NCBI RefSeq assembly: GCF_026410285.1
Contig: NZ_JAPMLP010000004.1
Coordinates: 62,242 to 126,241 of the forward strand
DNA from: Sulfitobacter sp. F26169L
GTDB lineage: Bacteria > Pseudomonadota > Alphaproteobacteria > Rhodobacterales > Rhodobacteraceae
Length of the DNA stretch: 64,000 bases
Direction of reading: 5' to 3'
Shown: positions 6,167-14,468 of the stretch, in pieces
How the letters are laid out: every line of letters starts with the position of its first letter
Numbering within the stretch: position 1 is the first letter of the stretch
The notes under the pieces: model-generated
Told to the model about the DNA's origin: nothing
Database searches by the model: none
What the model saw: only the letters and a program-made list of their open reading frames with translations
Made by a program: the position numbers and the translations under genes

Positions 6167-7546
6167 ATGGCCAGCACTGCAAAACGCACATCCCGCAAAA
6201 GCACCAAGAAAAAGCCACAGATCGCTATTGTCGAACCTGCGGTTCCAACTGTTTACAGCAATGCCGATCTGGTCGCGCGCCGTGATGCCGCCGTGCCCCG
6301 TGGTGTGGCATCTGCCGCGCCGGTGTATGCTTCCTACGCGGAAAATTCCGAGCTCTGGGATGTTGATGGTAAGCGGTTCATCGATTTTGTCGGTGGCATT
6401 GGCGTGCTGAACACCGGCCACCGCCATCCTGGCGTGATCGCCGCAGCAAAAGCGCAGGAAGACTTGTACACGCACACCTCGTTTCAGGTTGTCCCCTATG
6501 CGCCCTACATCGAATTGGCCGAAAAGCTGAACGCGCTGGCTCCCGGTGATGCGCCGAAAAAGACATTGCTGGTAACCACAGGTGCTGAAGCGGTCGAAAA
6601 CGCGGTGAAGATAGCCCGTGCTGCAACAGGCCGCCCTGGTGTAATCGCGTTCACAGGCGGCTATCATGGCCGTACTCTGTTGACGCTCGGAATGACCGGC
6701 AAGGTCAGCCCGTACAAAAAGAACGTGGGCCCGTTCCCTGCCGATGTGTTCCGCGCGCCGTTCCCGAGCGTGCGTGACGGTATCACTGTCGAGGATGCGT
6801 TGACCGGACTGAAAAACCTGTTCCTGACCGATGCGCAGCCTGACCGTGTGGCTTGTATCATTATCGAGCCTGTTTTGGGGGAGGGCGGATATACACCTGT
6901 ACCGTTCGAAATGATGAAGGAACTGCGCAACATCTGTGACGAGCACGGCATCATGCTGATCGCGGACGAAGTGCAGGCAGGCTTTGGCCGGACGGGTAAA
7001 TGGTTTGCAATCGAACATTCCGGCGTTGTGCCTGATCTGATCACTGTCGCGAAATCCATGGCAGGTGGTTATCCACTGGCCGGTGTTATCGGCCGTGCTG
7101 ATGTGATGGATGCGATGGATCCGGGTGGTCTGGGTGGCACGTACGGGGGTAACCCCGTTGCCTGTGCCGCAGCGCTCGCCGCGATCACAGCGATTGAGGA
7201 TGAAGACCTGTTGGCCAAATCCATTGCCATGGGTGACAAGTTGAAAGCCCGCTTTGCCGAGATCGGCGCGCGTGCGGCACCGTATCGCATGTGGGATATC
7301 CGTGGTCTTGGTGCGATGGTCGCCGTTGAGTTCGTCACCGATTTTGACACCGCCGCACCGGATGGGGCGCTGACCAAACGTATCATCGCACATGCGCTTG
7401 AGCGTGGTTTGCTGCTGTTAAGCTGTGGTATGCATGGCAATGCCATTCGCGTAATGGTGCCACTGACCGCATCGGAAGAAATCGTTGATGAAGGTCTGGC
7501 GATTTTTGAAGCGGCGCTTGCTGCTGCTGTGGCAGAAACCGCTTAA
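6167..7546 (+). CDS. gabT: 4-aminobutyrate aminotransferase
   Basis: 459 residues, a class III PLP aminotransferase. The N-terminal 20 residues are Lys/Arg-rich (RTSRKSTKKK), longer than usual. Landmarks are FVGGIGVLNTGHRHP, GAEAVENAVKIARAATGRPG, the cofactor Asp in ADEVQAGFGRTG, and PLP lysine K296 in VAKSMAGGYPL. The GIGVLNTGH and QAGFGRTGK features fit GABA transaminase, which passes the amino group of GABA to 2-oxoglutarate giving succinate semialdehyde. No succinate-semialdehyde dehydrogenase gene is adjacent. Start is supported by AGGAA before ATG 6167. A strong terminator follows. Other omega-amines, including those from putrescine, are possible substrates. Confidence 0.92.
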   Translation: MASTAKRTSRKSTKKKPQIAIVEPAVPTVYSNADLVARRDAAVPRGVASAAPVYASYAENSELWDVDGKRFIDFVGGIGVLNTGHRHPGVIAAAKAQEDLYTHTSFQVVPYAPYIELAEKLNALAPGDAPKKTLLVTTGAEAVENAVKIARAATGRPGVIAFTGGYHGRTLLTLGMTGKVSPYKKNVGPFPADVFRAPFPSVRDGITVEDALTGLKNLFLTDAQPDRVACIIIEPVLGEGGYTPVPFEMMKELRNICDEHGIMLIADEVQAGFGRTGKWFAIEHSGVVPDLITVAKSMAGGYPLAGVIGRADVMDAMDPGGLGGTYGGNPVACAAALAAITAIEDEDLLAKSIAMGDKLKARFAEIGARAAPYRMWDIRGLGAMVAVEFVTDFDTAAPDGALTKRIIAHALERGLLLLSCGMHGNAIRVMVPLTASEEIVDEGLAIFEAALAAAVAETA

Positions 7547-7574
7547 TTCTGCCTTTCTGGCATAGGTTATAAAG

Positions 7575-7604
7575 ACGCGCGGGGTCACCCTCCGCGCGTT
7601 TTTT
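7575..7604 (+). terminator. Rho-independent terminator of gabT
   Basis: Perfect 8-bp stem ACGCGCGG / CCGCGCGT around a 9-base loop, followed by six T. It lies 29 bases after the gabT stop. Confidence 0.92.
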
Positions 7605-7657
7605 GCTGTTTGTGGGGGGGCGAATAGTGGATATTGGCCCCGAGGGAGAGGTGGATC

Positions 7658-8497
7658 ATGCGCTTATGGTTTTTAGTGATCTGGATCGTTCTGGCAGCGC
7701 CCCTATGGGCCGATGATGCCCCGCGTCTGGGCATCTTCGGTGTTGTAGAGCAGGTATCGCCGTTGGTTGTAGCGGGACGCGAAATAACCGTACCAGAAGA
7801 GGTCAACGTGATCAGCCTCTTAGGCCCGAACCAAGCGATCGAGGTGGGCGACACGCTGGCCATCCGGGTGCTGGCGGAAGCCGGAGGTTTGAAAGCCGCG
7901 CGGATTTTGCAGATATTTCCCGTGGTCGGCCCCGTGACCGACGTTCAGGGAAGTACGGCAACCGTAATGGGCAGCGCGGTGCATGTGCCACCAGATATGG
8001 CGGTAAAAGCGAAAAGCTGGCTTGCCGTCAGCGGCCTGTGGAGCGGGATGACCGTGATCACCACAAATTTGCGTGTGGTGGATCATGGTGGGTTTGGTCA
8101 TCTGACAGGAGTGGTTGATGCCAGCACAATGCAGATCGGCGCAAGCGAGGTGCGCGGCGCCGAGGTGCCGTTGGACGGTCTTGGTGAAGATGTCTGGATT
8201 TTCAGTGGCGTGGCAGAAGATGCCGGCCTGCGTGTGTCGCTAAAAATGAGGGGCGTTTTCGGCGGTGAGATCGATCTGGTTTTGTGGCAGGGTTATGCCT
8301 CTCTGCCGGTGGCGTCACAAACCTATATGATCCACGGTACCGGCATTTTGGGCACTGCGCGGGATGCGCAGATGCCGGAGGCCGGACGCCTGATTGCGCG
8401 CTGCGTACACAAAGGGCGGATTGTGGCCGCGGCGCCTGATGGCATGTCGGCCGGTTTCGCGGCACTTGATTGTGCTAGACATATTCCGGCGGATTGA
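7658..8497 (+). CDS. Secreted protein of unknown function, DUF5666-like
   Basis: 279 residues from the ATG at 7658, chosen because AGGGAGAGG precedes it and because the frame then begins with a clean signal peptide (MRLWFLVIWIVLAAPLWA, cleavage near residue 18). The mature part is a series of beta-rich segments resembling repeated OB-like units (VVEQVSPLVVAGREITVPEE; VTDVQGSTATVMGSAVHVP; LTGVVDASTMQIGASEV), as in DUF5666 proteins. No enzyme motif is visible. Its last 23 bases overlap the convergent glutamate-synthase-like gene. Function is unknown; periplasmic location is the only firm inference. Confidence 0.7.
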   Translation: MRLWFLVIWIVLAAPLWADDAPRLGIFGVVEQVSPLVVAGREITVPEEVNVISLLGPNQAIEVGDTLAIRVLAEAGGLKAARILQIFPVVGPVTDVQGSTATVMGSAVHVPPDMAVKAKSWLAVSGLWSGMTVITTNLRVVDHGGFGHLTGVVDASTMQIGASEVRGAEVPLDGLGEDVWIFSGVAEDAGLRVSLKMRGVFGGEIDLVLWQGYASLPVASQTYMIHGTGILGTARDAQMPEAGRLIARCVHKGRIVAAAPDGMSAGFAALDCARHIPAD

Positions 8498-10097
8498 ATG
8501 TTTTTGCGCTGGCGCGCGACCAGCGCTCCTTGTAACCCATGTGATCGGCTGCGTCGGGATCCACCAGAAAACCGTTTGGCAGGTAGGGAAATACCTGATT
8601 GCCCTGCACCATAGAGCGGTCGGACTGGCGTTGCATCAGGTGGTGGGGCATGAAGTCGGTCGGATGCATCAAACCGGCTGCGGCTGTCATCTCACCCAGA
8701 GCATCCAACGTGTTGCGGTGAAAGCGTGCAACGCGTTTAGATTTGTGATCGGGGTCGAGGGCGCGGGAGCGCAAGGGGTCTTGCGTAGCGACACCGACGG
8801 GGCAGTGGTTGGTGTGACATGCCTGCGCCTGAATACAGCCGATTGCAAACATGAAGCCACGTGCGGAGTTGCACCAATCCGCGCCCAATGCCAGTGCGCG
8901 CGCGATATCGAAAGCAGATATGATCTTGCCCGCCGCACCCAGTTTGATTTGATCGCGGATGCCCGCGCCGCGCAGGGTGTTGTGAACAAACGTTAGCCCT
9001 TCCACCATGGGCATGCCCACATGGTTCGCAAACTCCAGCGGTGCGGCGCCTGTGCCGCCTTCGGTGCCGTCAACCACAATGAAATCAGGGATGATACCGG
9101 TTTCCAGCATCGCCTTGACGATGCACATGAATTCACGTTTGTGACCGATGCACAGTTTGAAGCCCACCGGCTTGCCGCCCGACAGATCACGCAACTGGCC
9201 CAGAAACTTCATCATACCGATCGGCGTTGAAAACGCAGTGTGCGAGGCGGGCGAAACGCAGTCTTTGCCCATCGGCACGCCGCGCGCCTCTGAAATCTCT
9301 TTTGTGATTTTTGCCGCCGGAAGCATACCGCCATGGCCGGGCTTGGCCCCTTGCGACAGTTTCAGTTCGATCATCTTGATCTGGTCGCGGCCGGCCTGTT
9401 CGGCAAATTTTTCGGGGCTGAACCGCCCGTCCTCTGTGCGGCATCCAAAATAGCCGGAGCCGATTTCATAGATCAGGTCGCCGTTGGCCTCGCGGTGATA
9501 GCGGCTGATCCCGCCTTCGCCGGTGTCATGGGCAAAACCGCCTGCCGCTGCGCCGCGATTTAGGGCCGAAATCGCGTTGTGCGACAGTGCGCCAAAACTC
9601 ATCGCGGAGATATTATAGATGGAAGCGCTGTAGGGTTTCGCGCAATCCTTGTTTCCGATTGTGATGCGGAAATCCGTGTCTTCGATATGGGTCGGCTGGA
9701 CCGAGTGGGTGACCCAGCTGTAACCACCTTCATAGACCCGCTTTTTGGTGCCGAAGGGGCGCGCATCTTCCTGCCCTTTCGCGCGCTGGTAGACCAGGGA
9801 GCGTGAATCGCGGCTGAACGGTTCTTCTTCCTGATCGTCTTCCAGCAGGTATTGGCGGATTTCAGGGCGTATGCTTTCCAGCAGAAAGCGAACGTGGCCC
9901 AGCACCGGATAATTGCGCAGAACCGAATGGGACGATTGGCGAATGTCATACAGACCCAGAATAGAGAGCGCGGCAAAAACCAGAAACGGCACCACAAACC
10001 AACCGGACCAGAGCAGCATTGCAAGGAGGCTTAGCAGAGCAAGAAGAACGACACCTGCAAACGTGCTGTAGCGGGTGAGTTGTGATAGTTTTTGCAT
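8475..10097 (-). CDS. Membrane-anchored FMN-binding glutamate synthase-family protein
   Basis: 540 residues from the ATG at 10097, preferred over 10121 because GGAG sits six bases before it. Two N-terminal transmembrane helices (about 10-50) precede a glutamate-synthase central/FMN domain (about 90-500): KPGHGGMLPAAKIT, GTGAAPLEFANHVG, and a 3Fe-4S type cluster C421-x5-C427-x4-C432 (GCIQAQACHTNHCPVG). The amidotransferase and C-terminal GXGXG domains of GltB are absent, so it cannot make glutamate from glutamine alone. Members of this stand-alone family are widespread but functionally unclear; some act on N-methylglutamate. It is isolated between convergent and divergent neighbours. Confidence 0.88.
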   Translation of the reverse strand: MQKLSQLTRYSTFAGVVLLALLSLLAMLLWSGWFVVPFLVFAALSILGLYDIRQSSHSVLRNYPVLGHVRFLLESIRPEIRQYLLEDDQEEEPFSRDSRSLVYQRAKGQEDARPFGTKKRVYEGGYSWVTHSVQPTHIEDTDFRITIGNKDCAKPYSASIYNISAMSFGALSHNAISALNRGAAAGGFAHDTGEGGISRYHREANGDLIYEIGSGYFGCRTEDGRFSPEKFAEQAGRDQIKMIELKLSQGAKPGHGGMLPAAKITKEISEARGVPMGKDCVSPASHTAFSTPIGMMKFLGQLRDLSGGKPVGFKLCIGHKREFMCIVKAMLETGIIPDFIVVDGTEGGTGAAPLEFANHVGMPMVEGLTFVHNTLRGAGIRDQIKLGAAGKIISAFDIARALALGADWCNSARGFMFAIGCIQAQACHTNHCPVGVATQDPLRSRALDPDHKSKRVARFHRNTLDALGEMTAAAGLMHPTDFMPHHLMQRQSDRSMVQGNQVFPYLPNGFLVDPDAADHMGYKERWSRASAKTFNPPEYV

Positions 10098-10491
10098 GCA
10101 AAGCTCCGAAATGTTGCGCATTGGCTAAAGTGAAAAGGTGTAGAGCGCATTAAGACGATGCTTGGCAAGGGTGGCAACGTCGTCCGATACGTAACGCGGA
10201 TGTAAGCCGAATGTCTGGGCTGGAAACACCTGAGTGTAAAAGTTGTTAGTTTAAGCCTGTTTAGATTGTGTGGGTGATACATTCAGAGAGTGCTTGATCA
10301 TCTAGAGAAAGCTGCCTAGGCTTTCTATAGCTTTCGGAGCGGTTTCCGGTAACAGGGCCGCAAACTCGGAACAGGGGAACAGGGATTTTCGATAGGACCG
10401 TACGCGTTTGCAATCGCGACCTATGCACTGTTTCCCGATGAAAAATGGCAGTGATTTGCACTGCGTTTCAGATAACTGGGAGAGTATCAGT
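10098..10491. promoter_or_regulatory. 394-bp divergent intergenic region with repeated motifs
   Basis: No convincing gene. It holds the promoters for the glutamate-synthase-like gene (left) and the TAXI operon (right). Visible structure: an inverted repeat AGAAAGC-N7-GCTTTCT (10306-10326) whose left arm can alternatively pair with a second AGCTTTC (10329-10335); three near-direct repeats of GG(T/A)AACAGGG type (10348, 10368, 10376); and an inverted repeat GCAGTG-ATTTG-CACTGC (10448-10464) 28 bases before the TAXI start. The GGAAC at 10368 is followed after 17 bases by CGAT, a weak EcfG-like match. These are plausible operators, but no binding protein can be named. Confidence 0.55.
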
Positions 10492-11463
10492 ATGACACTA
10501 TTCAAGACAATGACCGTGGCGGGTGCCTTTGCGGGCGCCATGCTGGCGGGCACTGCGTCTTTTGCGCAGGAAAAATTCATCACCATCGGCACGGGCGGTC
10601 AAACGGGCGTGTATTTCGTTGTAGGGCAGTCGATCTGCCGCTTGGTCAATCGTGGGTCGGCCGAGCACGGGCTGAAGTGTACTGCGCCTTCCACCGGTGG
10701 TTCGATTGCAAACATTAATGCGATCAAAGCGGGTGATATGGATATGGGTGTAGCCCAGTCCGACTGGCAGCACCATGCCTACAACGGCACCTCGAAGTTT
10801 GAAGGTGACAAGTTTGAGAACCTGCGCGCGGTCTTTTCTGTGCATGGTGAACCGTTCAACGTAATTGCGCGCAAAGACAGCGGCATCAAGACGTTTGACG
10901 ATCTCAAAGGCAAGCGTGTCAACATCGGTAACCCCGGTTCGGGCCAGCGTGCCACAATGGAAGTTGTGATGAACGCCAAAGGCTGGACGCTGGACGACTT
11001 CGCACTGGCGTCCGAATTGAAGCCAGCCGAACAAGCCGCAGCATTGGGCGATAACAAGGTCGATGCGATTATCTATACTGTTGGCCACCCTAACGGCTCC
11101 ATTCAGGAAGCGGTTTCAACCATCGATGCGGAACTGGTTACAGTAGCCGGTCCTGAAATTGACGGTTTGATTGCCGAAAACCCGTTTTACGCGGCGGCAA
11201 CCATTCCCGGTGGCATGTACAAAGGCACCGATAACGATGTGAACACATTCGGCGTGAAAGCCACATTTGTATCCTCTGCCGATGTGGATGAAGAGACGAT
11301 CTATCAGACTGTAAAAGCTGTTTTCGATAACTTCGACCGGTTCAAACGTTTGCACCCTGCTTTCGAGAACCTGAAGGAAGAAGATATGATTTCCGCCGGT
11401 CTTTCCGCACCGCTGCATGACGGCGCTGCGAAGTATTACAAAGAGCGTGGCTGGATCGAATAA
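10492..11463 (+). CDS. TAXI-family TRAP transporter solute-binding protein
   Basis: 323 residues from the ATG at 10492, which opens a signal peptide (MTLFKTMTVAGAFAGAMLAG, cleavage after ASFAQ near residue 26). The mature start FITIGTGGQTGVYFVVGQSIC is the hallmark of TAXI receptors, followed by STGGSIANINAIKAGDMDMGVAQSD and KRVNIGNPGSGQRATME. It binds the substrate in the periplasm and delivers it to the fused membrane protein encoded next. TAXI substrates are mostly unknown; a few bind glutamate/glutamine or 2-oxoglutarate-like acids. Two Cys residues (C45 and C63) flank the binding segment. A strong hairpin separates it from the permease gene. Confidence 0.95.
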   Translation: MTLFKTMTVAGAFAGAMLAGTASFAQEKFITIGTGGQTGVYFVVGQSICRLVNRGSAEHGLKCTAPSTGGSIANINAIKAGDMDMGVAQSDWQHHAYNGTSKFEGDKFENLRAVFSVHGEPFNVIARKDSGIKTFDDLKGKRVNIGNPGSGQRATMEVVMNAKGWTLDDFALASELKPAEQAAALGDNKVDAIIYTVGHPNGSIQEAVSTIDAELVTVAGPEIDGLIAENPFYAAATIPGGMYKGTDNDVNTFGVKATFVSSADVDEETIYQTVKAVFDNFDRFKRLHPAFENLKEEDMISAGLSAPLHDGAAKYYKERGWIE

Positions 11464-11483
11464 GCGACGCGACAAAACAACCG

Positions 11484-11513
11484 GAGCGGCTGGGGATGAA
11501 GCCCTGGCCGCTC
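11484..11513 (+). other. Stable intercistronic hairpin between receptor and permease genes
   Basis: GAGCGGCTGGGG / CCCTGGCCGCTC, a 12-bp stem with two G-T pairs and a 6-base loop ATGAAG. No T-run follows, so it is more likely an mRNA 3'-end protector that raises receptor over permease levels than a terminator (inference). Confidence 0.6.
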
Positions 11514-11586
11514 TGATGGCTTCGCTGGCTAAAGCGAAGACCGGCACGTACCGCAAAAGGTGCGGCATGCAACAGGGGACACGCCG

Positions 11587-14331
11587 ATGACAGACCAACA
11601 ACAAGCTGCTGCCGTTGAGGCCGAAGCCGCCGGACGCGGGGGCCTTGATCAAAGCGAACTGGATGAACTTGTCGCTTCTTCCGATACCGGCGGACGTGCA
11701 GTCGGTGGGCCGGTTGGTCTTTTGTTGATGCTGACCGCGCTGGCGTGGTCATTGTTCCAGCTGTATATCGCGTCGCCTTTCGGGTTGTTCAACGATACGC
11801 TGGCCCGCTCTATCCATCTGGGCTTTGCAGTGTTCTTGGGCATTATGGCCTTTCCCGCTGCGCGCACGAAGTTCCAGATGATCCTTGGCATTGTGGTGCC
11901 GCTGGCACTGGCGGCGCTGTTTATGATTTCGGCAAAAGACGGTGTTACCGTGTGGTGGATTCCGATCCCCGCCATTGCTGTTGCTGCAACGGTTGTTCTG
12001 GGGTCACCTAAAAGCAGTATTCCGTTCTGGGAATGGGCCTTGGCGATTGCCGGTGCGCTCTCTGCTTTGTATCTTTTCTTTTTCTATCGCGACATCGCGG
12101 ACCGTGTCGGTGCGCCGATCATGCAAGATTATGTTGTTGCGGTGATTGGTATCATGATCTTGCTGGAGGCGACGCGCCGCGCGCTTGGCCCTGCGCTGAT
12201 GATCGTGGCGTCAGTTTTCCTCATGTACACAGTGCTTGGGCCGAATATGCCAAGCATCATTGCGCACAAGGGTAACTCCCTTTCAGAAATTGTGAACCAC
12301 CAGTGGATTACCACCGAAGGTGTGTTCGGCATCGCGCTGGGCGTATCAACCTCTTTTGTGTTCCTGTTTGTGCTGTTTGGCTCCCTGCTGGACCGTGCGG
12401 GTGCGGGCAATTACTTTATTCAGGTGGCGTTCAGCCTGATGGGGCACATGAAGGGTGGTCCGGCCAAGGCCGCGGTTGTGTCTTCCGCAATGACGGGCCT
12501 TATTTCCGGCTCTTCCATTGCCAACGTGGTGACAACGGGGACGTTTACGATCCCGCTGATGAAAAAGGTCGGGTTCAGCTCTGAAAAGGCGGGCGCGGTC
12601 GAGGTCGCATCGTCTGTCAACGGGCAGATCATGCCGCCTGTGATGGGGGCTGCGGCGTTCCTGATGGTGGAATACGTGGGTATTCCGTATTTTGACGTGG
12701 TCAAACACGCCTTTCTGCCTGCAGTGATATCCTACATCGCGCTGGTGTATATTGTACACCTTGAGGCGCTGAAGGCGGGCATGGAAGGGTTGCCGCGTCC
12801 GACGCCGGCCAAACCTTGGGTGGCGTGGTTGATGTCTATCGCGTTTACCATCGCGGTGATCTGCGGGCTAAGCTTTGCCGTGTATTACCTGATGGGCTGG
12901 ATACGCCCCGCGTTCCCCGAGACCGCTGGTTACATCATCTTTGTATTCCTGACGTCGGTTTATGTTGGTCTGCTGTATCTTGCGTCCAAGGAAGCACCGC
13001 TCAAGCTTGATGATCCTGATGCGCCGGTTACCAAACTGCCGCTGGCCGGGCCGACGATCCGGTCGGGTTTGCACTTTATCCTTCCGGTGGTTGTGCTGGT
13101 CTGGGCGCTGATGGTTGATCGCCTCTCGCCCGGTCTGTCTGCGTTCTGGGCGACGACATACATGGTATTCATTCTGGTCACGCAGCGTCCGTTGATGGCG
13201 ATTTTCCGTGGCGAAAGCAAACTGGGCGCTGACATCAAGGATGGTCTGCTGGATCTGGTGGATGGTCTGGTAACAGGTGCGCGCAACATGATCGGTATCG
13301 GTATCGCCACGGCGACCGCAGGTATCATCGTGGGCGTTGTCAGCCAGACAGGCGTAGGTGCCGCGCTGGCCGATGTGGTCGAGGTTCTGTCGGGCGGTAA
13401 TATTCTGGCGATCCTTGCGCTGACCGCTGTACTGTCGCTGATCCTCGGCATGGGGTTGCCGACCACCGCGAACTACATCGTCGTTTCCGCGTTGCTGGCA
13501 CCTGTGATTGTAACGCTGGGCCAGCAAAACGGTTTGATTGTGCCGCTGATCGCTGTGCACCTGTTTGTGTTCTACTTCGGTATCATGGCGGATGTTACAC
13601 CGCCTGTGGGGCTTGCCTCTTTCGCGGCGGCGGCGGTATCGGGGGGTGATCCGATCAAAACCGGTGTGGTTGCGTTCTTCTACAGCTTGCGCACAGCCGC
13701 TTTGCCATTCCTGTTTATCTTCAACACCGAACTGTTGTTGATTGATGTGACATGGGCGCAGGGGGTGTTCGTGTTTATTGTCGCAACAATAGCGATGTTG
13801 CTGTTTGCGGCCGCAACCCAGGGATGGTTCCTTGCCAAAAACCGCGTTTACGAGACGATTGCGCTGTTGCTGATCGCGTTTACCCTGTTCCGTCCGGGTT
13901 TCTGGATGGACATGGTTGTGCCGCCGTATTCCGAAGTTGCATCAACCGAAATCGCGCAGGCCGCTGCCGATACACCTGCGGGAGAGCTTTTGCGCCTGCG
14001 GATCAATGGCTTCAACGATCTGGGTGATCCACTGCAATTTGTGGCGCTGCTGCCGATCGGCGAAGGTGCGACAGGTGAGGAAAAGCTGGAAAATGCAGGG
14101 CTGATGTTCCGCGAGGACGGGGACAAGATGATCATTGATGATGTCGCGTTCAACTCCCCCGCGCAGGGTGCCGGGCTGGACTGGGATCAGGAAGTGCTGC
14201 GAGTGCTCAAGCCCGAGCCACAGCCGAGCAAATACTGGATGTTCCTGCCGGCGCTTTTGCTGTTGGCCGGCATTGTGATGATGCAACGGGGGCGCAATGC
14301 GCGCGCCCCTCGCAACGCGGCGGCTGCATAA
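11587..14331 (+). CDS. TRAP transporter fused 4TM/12TM permease (TAXI type)
   Basis: 914 residues from the ATG at 11587 (AGGGGAC upstream; a nine-codon longer frame exists). An N-terminal DctQ-like group of helices is fused to a DctM-type large subunit, the arrangement expected for TAXI-TRAP systems. Typical DctM stretches include SGSSIANVVTTGTFTIPLMKK, NGQIMPPVMGAAAFLMVEY and GMGLPTTANYIVVSALLAP. The last 150 residues are a periplasmic/PDZ-like region (DUF3394 type, ending NSPAQGAGLDWDQEVLRVL) and a final helix. It uses an ion gradient to import the substrate captured by the TAXI receptor. The following genes run on the same strand and may metabolise that substrate. Confidence 0.95.
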   Translation: MTDQQQAAAVEAEAAGRGGLDQSELDELVASSDTGGRAVGGPVGLLLMLTALAWSLFQLYIASPFGLFNDTLARSIHLGFAVFLGIMAFPAARTKFQMILGIVVPLALAALFMISAKDGVTVWWIPIPAIAVAATVVLGSPKSSIPFWEWALAIAGALSALYLFFFYRDIADRVGAPIMQDYVVAVIGIMILLEATRRALGPALMIVASVFLMYTVLGPNMPSIIAHKGNSLSEIVNHQWITTEGVFGIALGVSTSFVFLFVLFGSLLDRAGAGNYFIQVAFSLMGHMKGGPAKAAVVSSAMTGLISGSSIANVVTTGTFTIPLMKKVGFSSEKAGAVEVASSVNGQIMPPVMGAAAFLMVEYVGIPYFDVVKHAFLPAVISYIALVYIVHLEALKAGMEGLPRPTPAKPWVAWLMSIAFTIAVICGLSFAVYYLMGWIRPAFPETAGYIIFVFLTSVYVGLLYLASKEAPLKLDDPDAPVTKLPLAGPTIRSGLHFILPVVVLVWALMVDRLSPGLSAFWATTYMVFILVTQRPLMAIFRGESKLGADIKDGLLDLVDGLVTGARNMIGIGIATATAGIIVGVVSQTGVGAALADVVEVLSGGNILAILALTAVLSLILGMGLPTTANYIVVSALLAPVIVTLGQQNGLIVPLIAVHLFVFYFGIMADVTPPVGLASFAAAAVSGGDPIKTGVVAFFYSLRTAALPFLFIFNTELLLIDVTWAQGVFVFIVATIAMLLFAAATQGWFLAKNRVYETIALLLIAFTLFRPGFWMDMVVPPYSEVASTEIAQAAADTPAGELLRLRINGFNDLGDPLQFVALLPIGEGATGEEKLENAGLMFREDGDKMIIDDVAFNSPAQGAGLDWDQEVLRVLKPEPQPSKYWMFLPALLLLAGIVMMQRGRNARAPRNAAAA

Positions 14332-14367
14332 ATTATCTGTACGCAGCTGACATATGTGCGAACAAAC

Positions 14368-14448
14368 GCCGTTACGGCACAGGCTCGCTTGGGCTGTTTC
14401 ACTCTCCCGTCAAAGGGCGTATGGATCAGGGCAAACGGCATGTGCCGT
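14368..14448 (+). promoter_or_regulatory. Two related palindromes upstream of the amidase gene
   Basis: GCCGT-T-ACGGC (14368-14378) and ACGGCA-TG-TGCCGT (14435-14448) are both perfect inverted repeats sharing ACGGC half-sites. The second ends 20 bases before the amidase ATG, overlapping the expected promoter/leader. They are operator candidates, or small leader structures. No regulator gene is linked. Confidence 0.4.
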
Positions 14449-14468
14449 AATCCCCGGAGTGAGCAAAT

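Noticed and set aside
6146..7393. A 415-codon minus-strand frame opposite gabT
   Set aside because: It is antisense to an unmistakable aminotransferase, its translation is Cys/His/Arg-rich with no family pattern, and high GC in codon position 3 explains such long shadows.
10368..10393. GGAAC-N17-CGAT as a further EcfG promoter before the TAXI operon
   Set aside because: The -10 element differs from CGTT at its third position and the GGAAC is part of a local direct repeat, so chance is likely; kept only as a note in the region entry.
14332..14468. A terminator after the TRAP permease gene
   Set aside because: Only short palindromes are present and no T-run follows, so a break between transporter and enzyme genes cannot be claimed.
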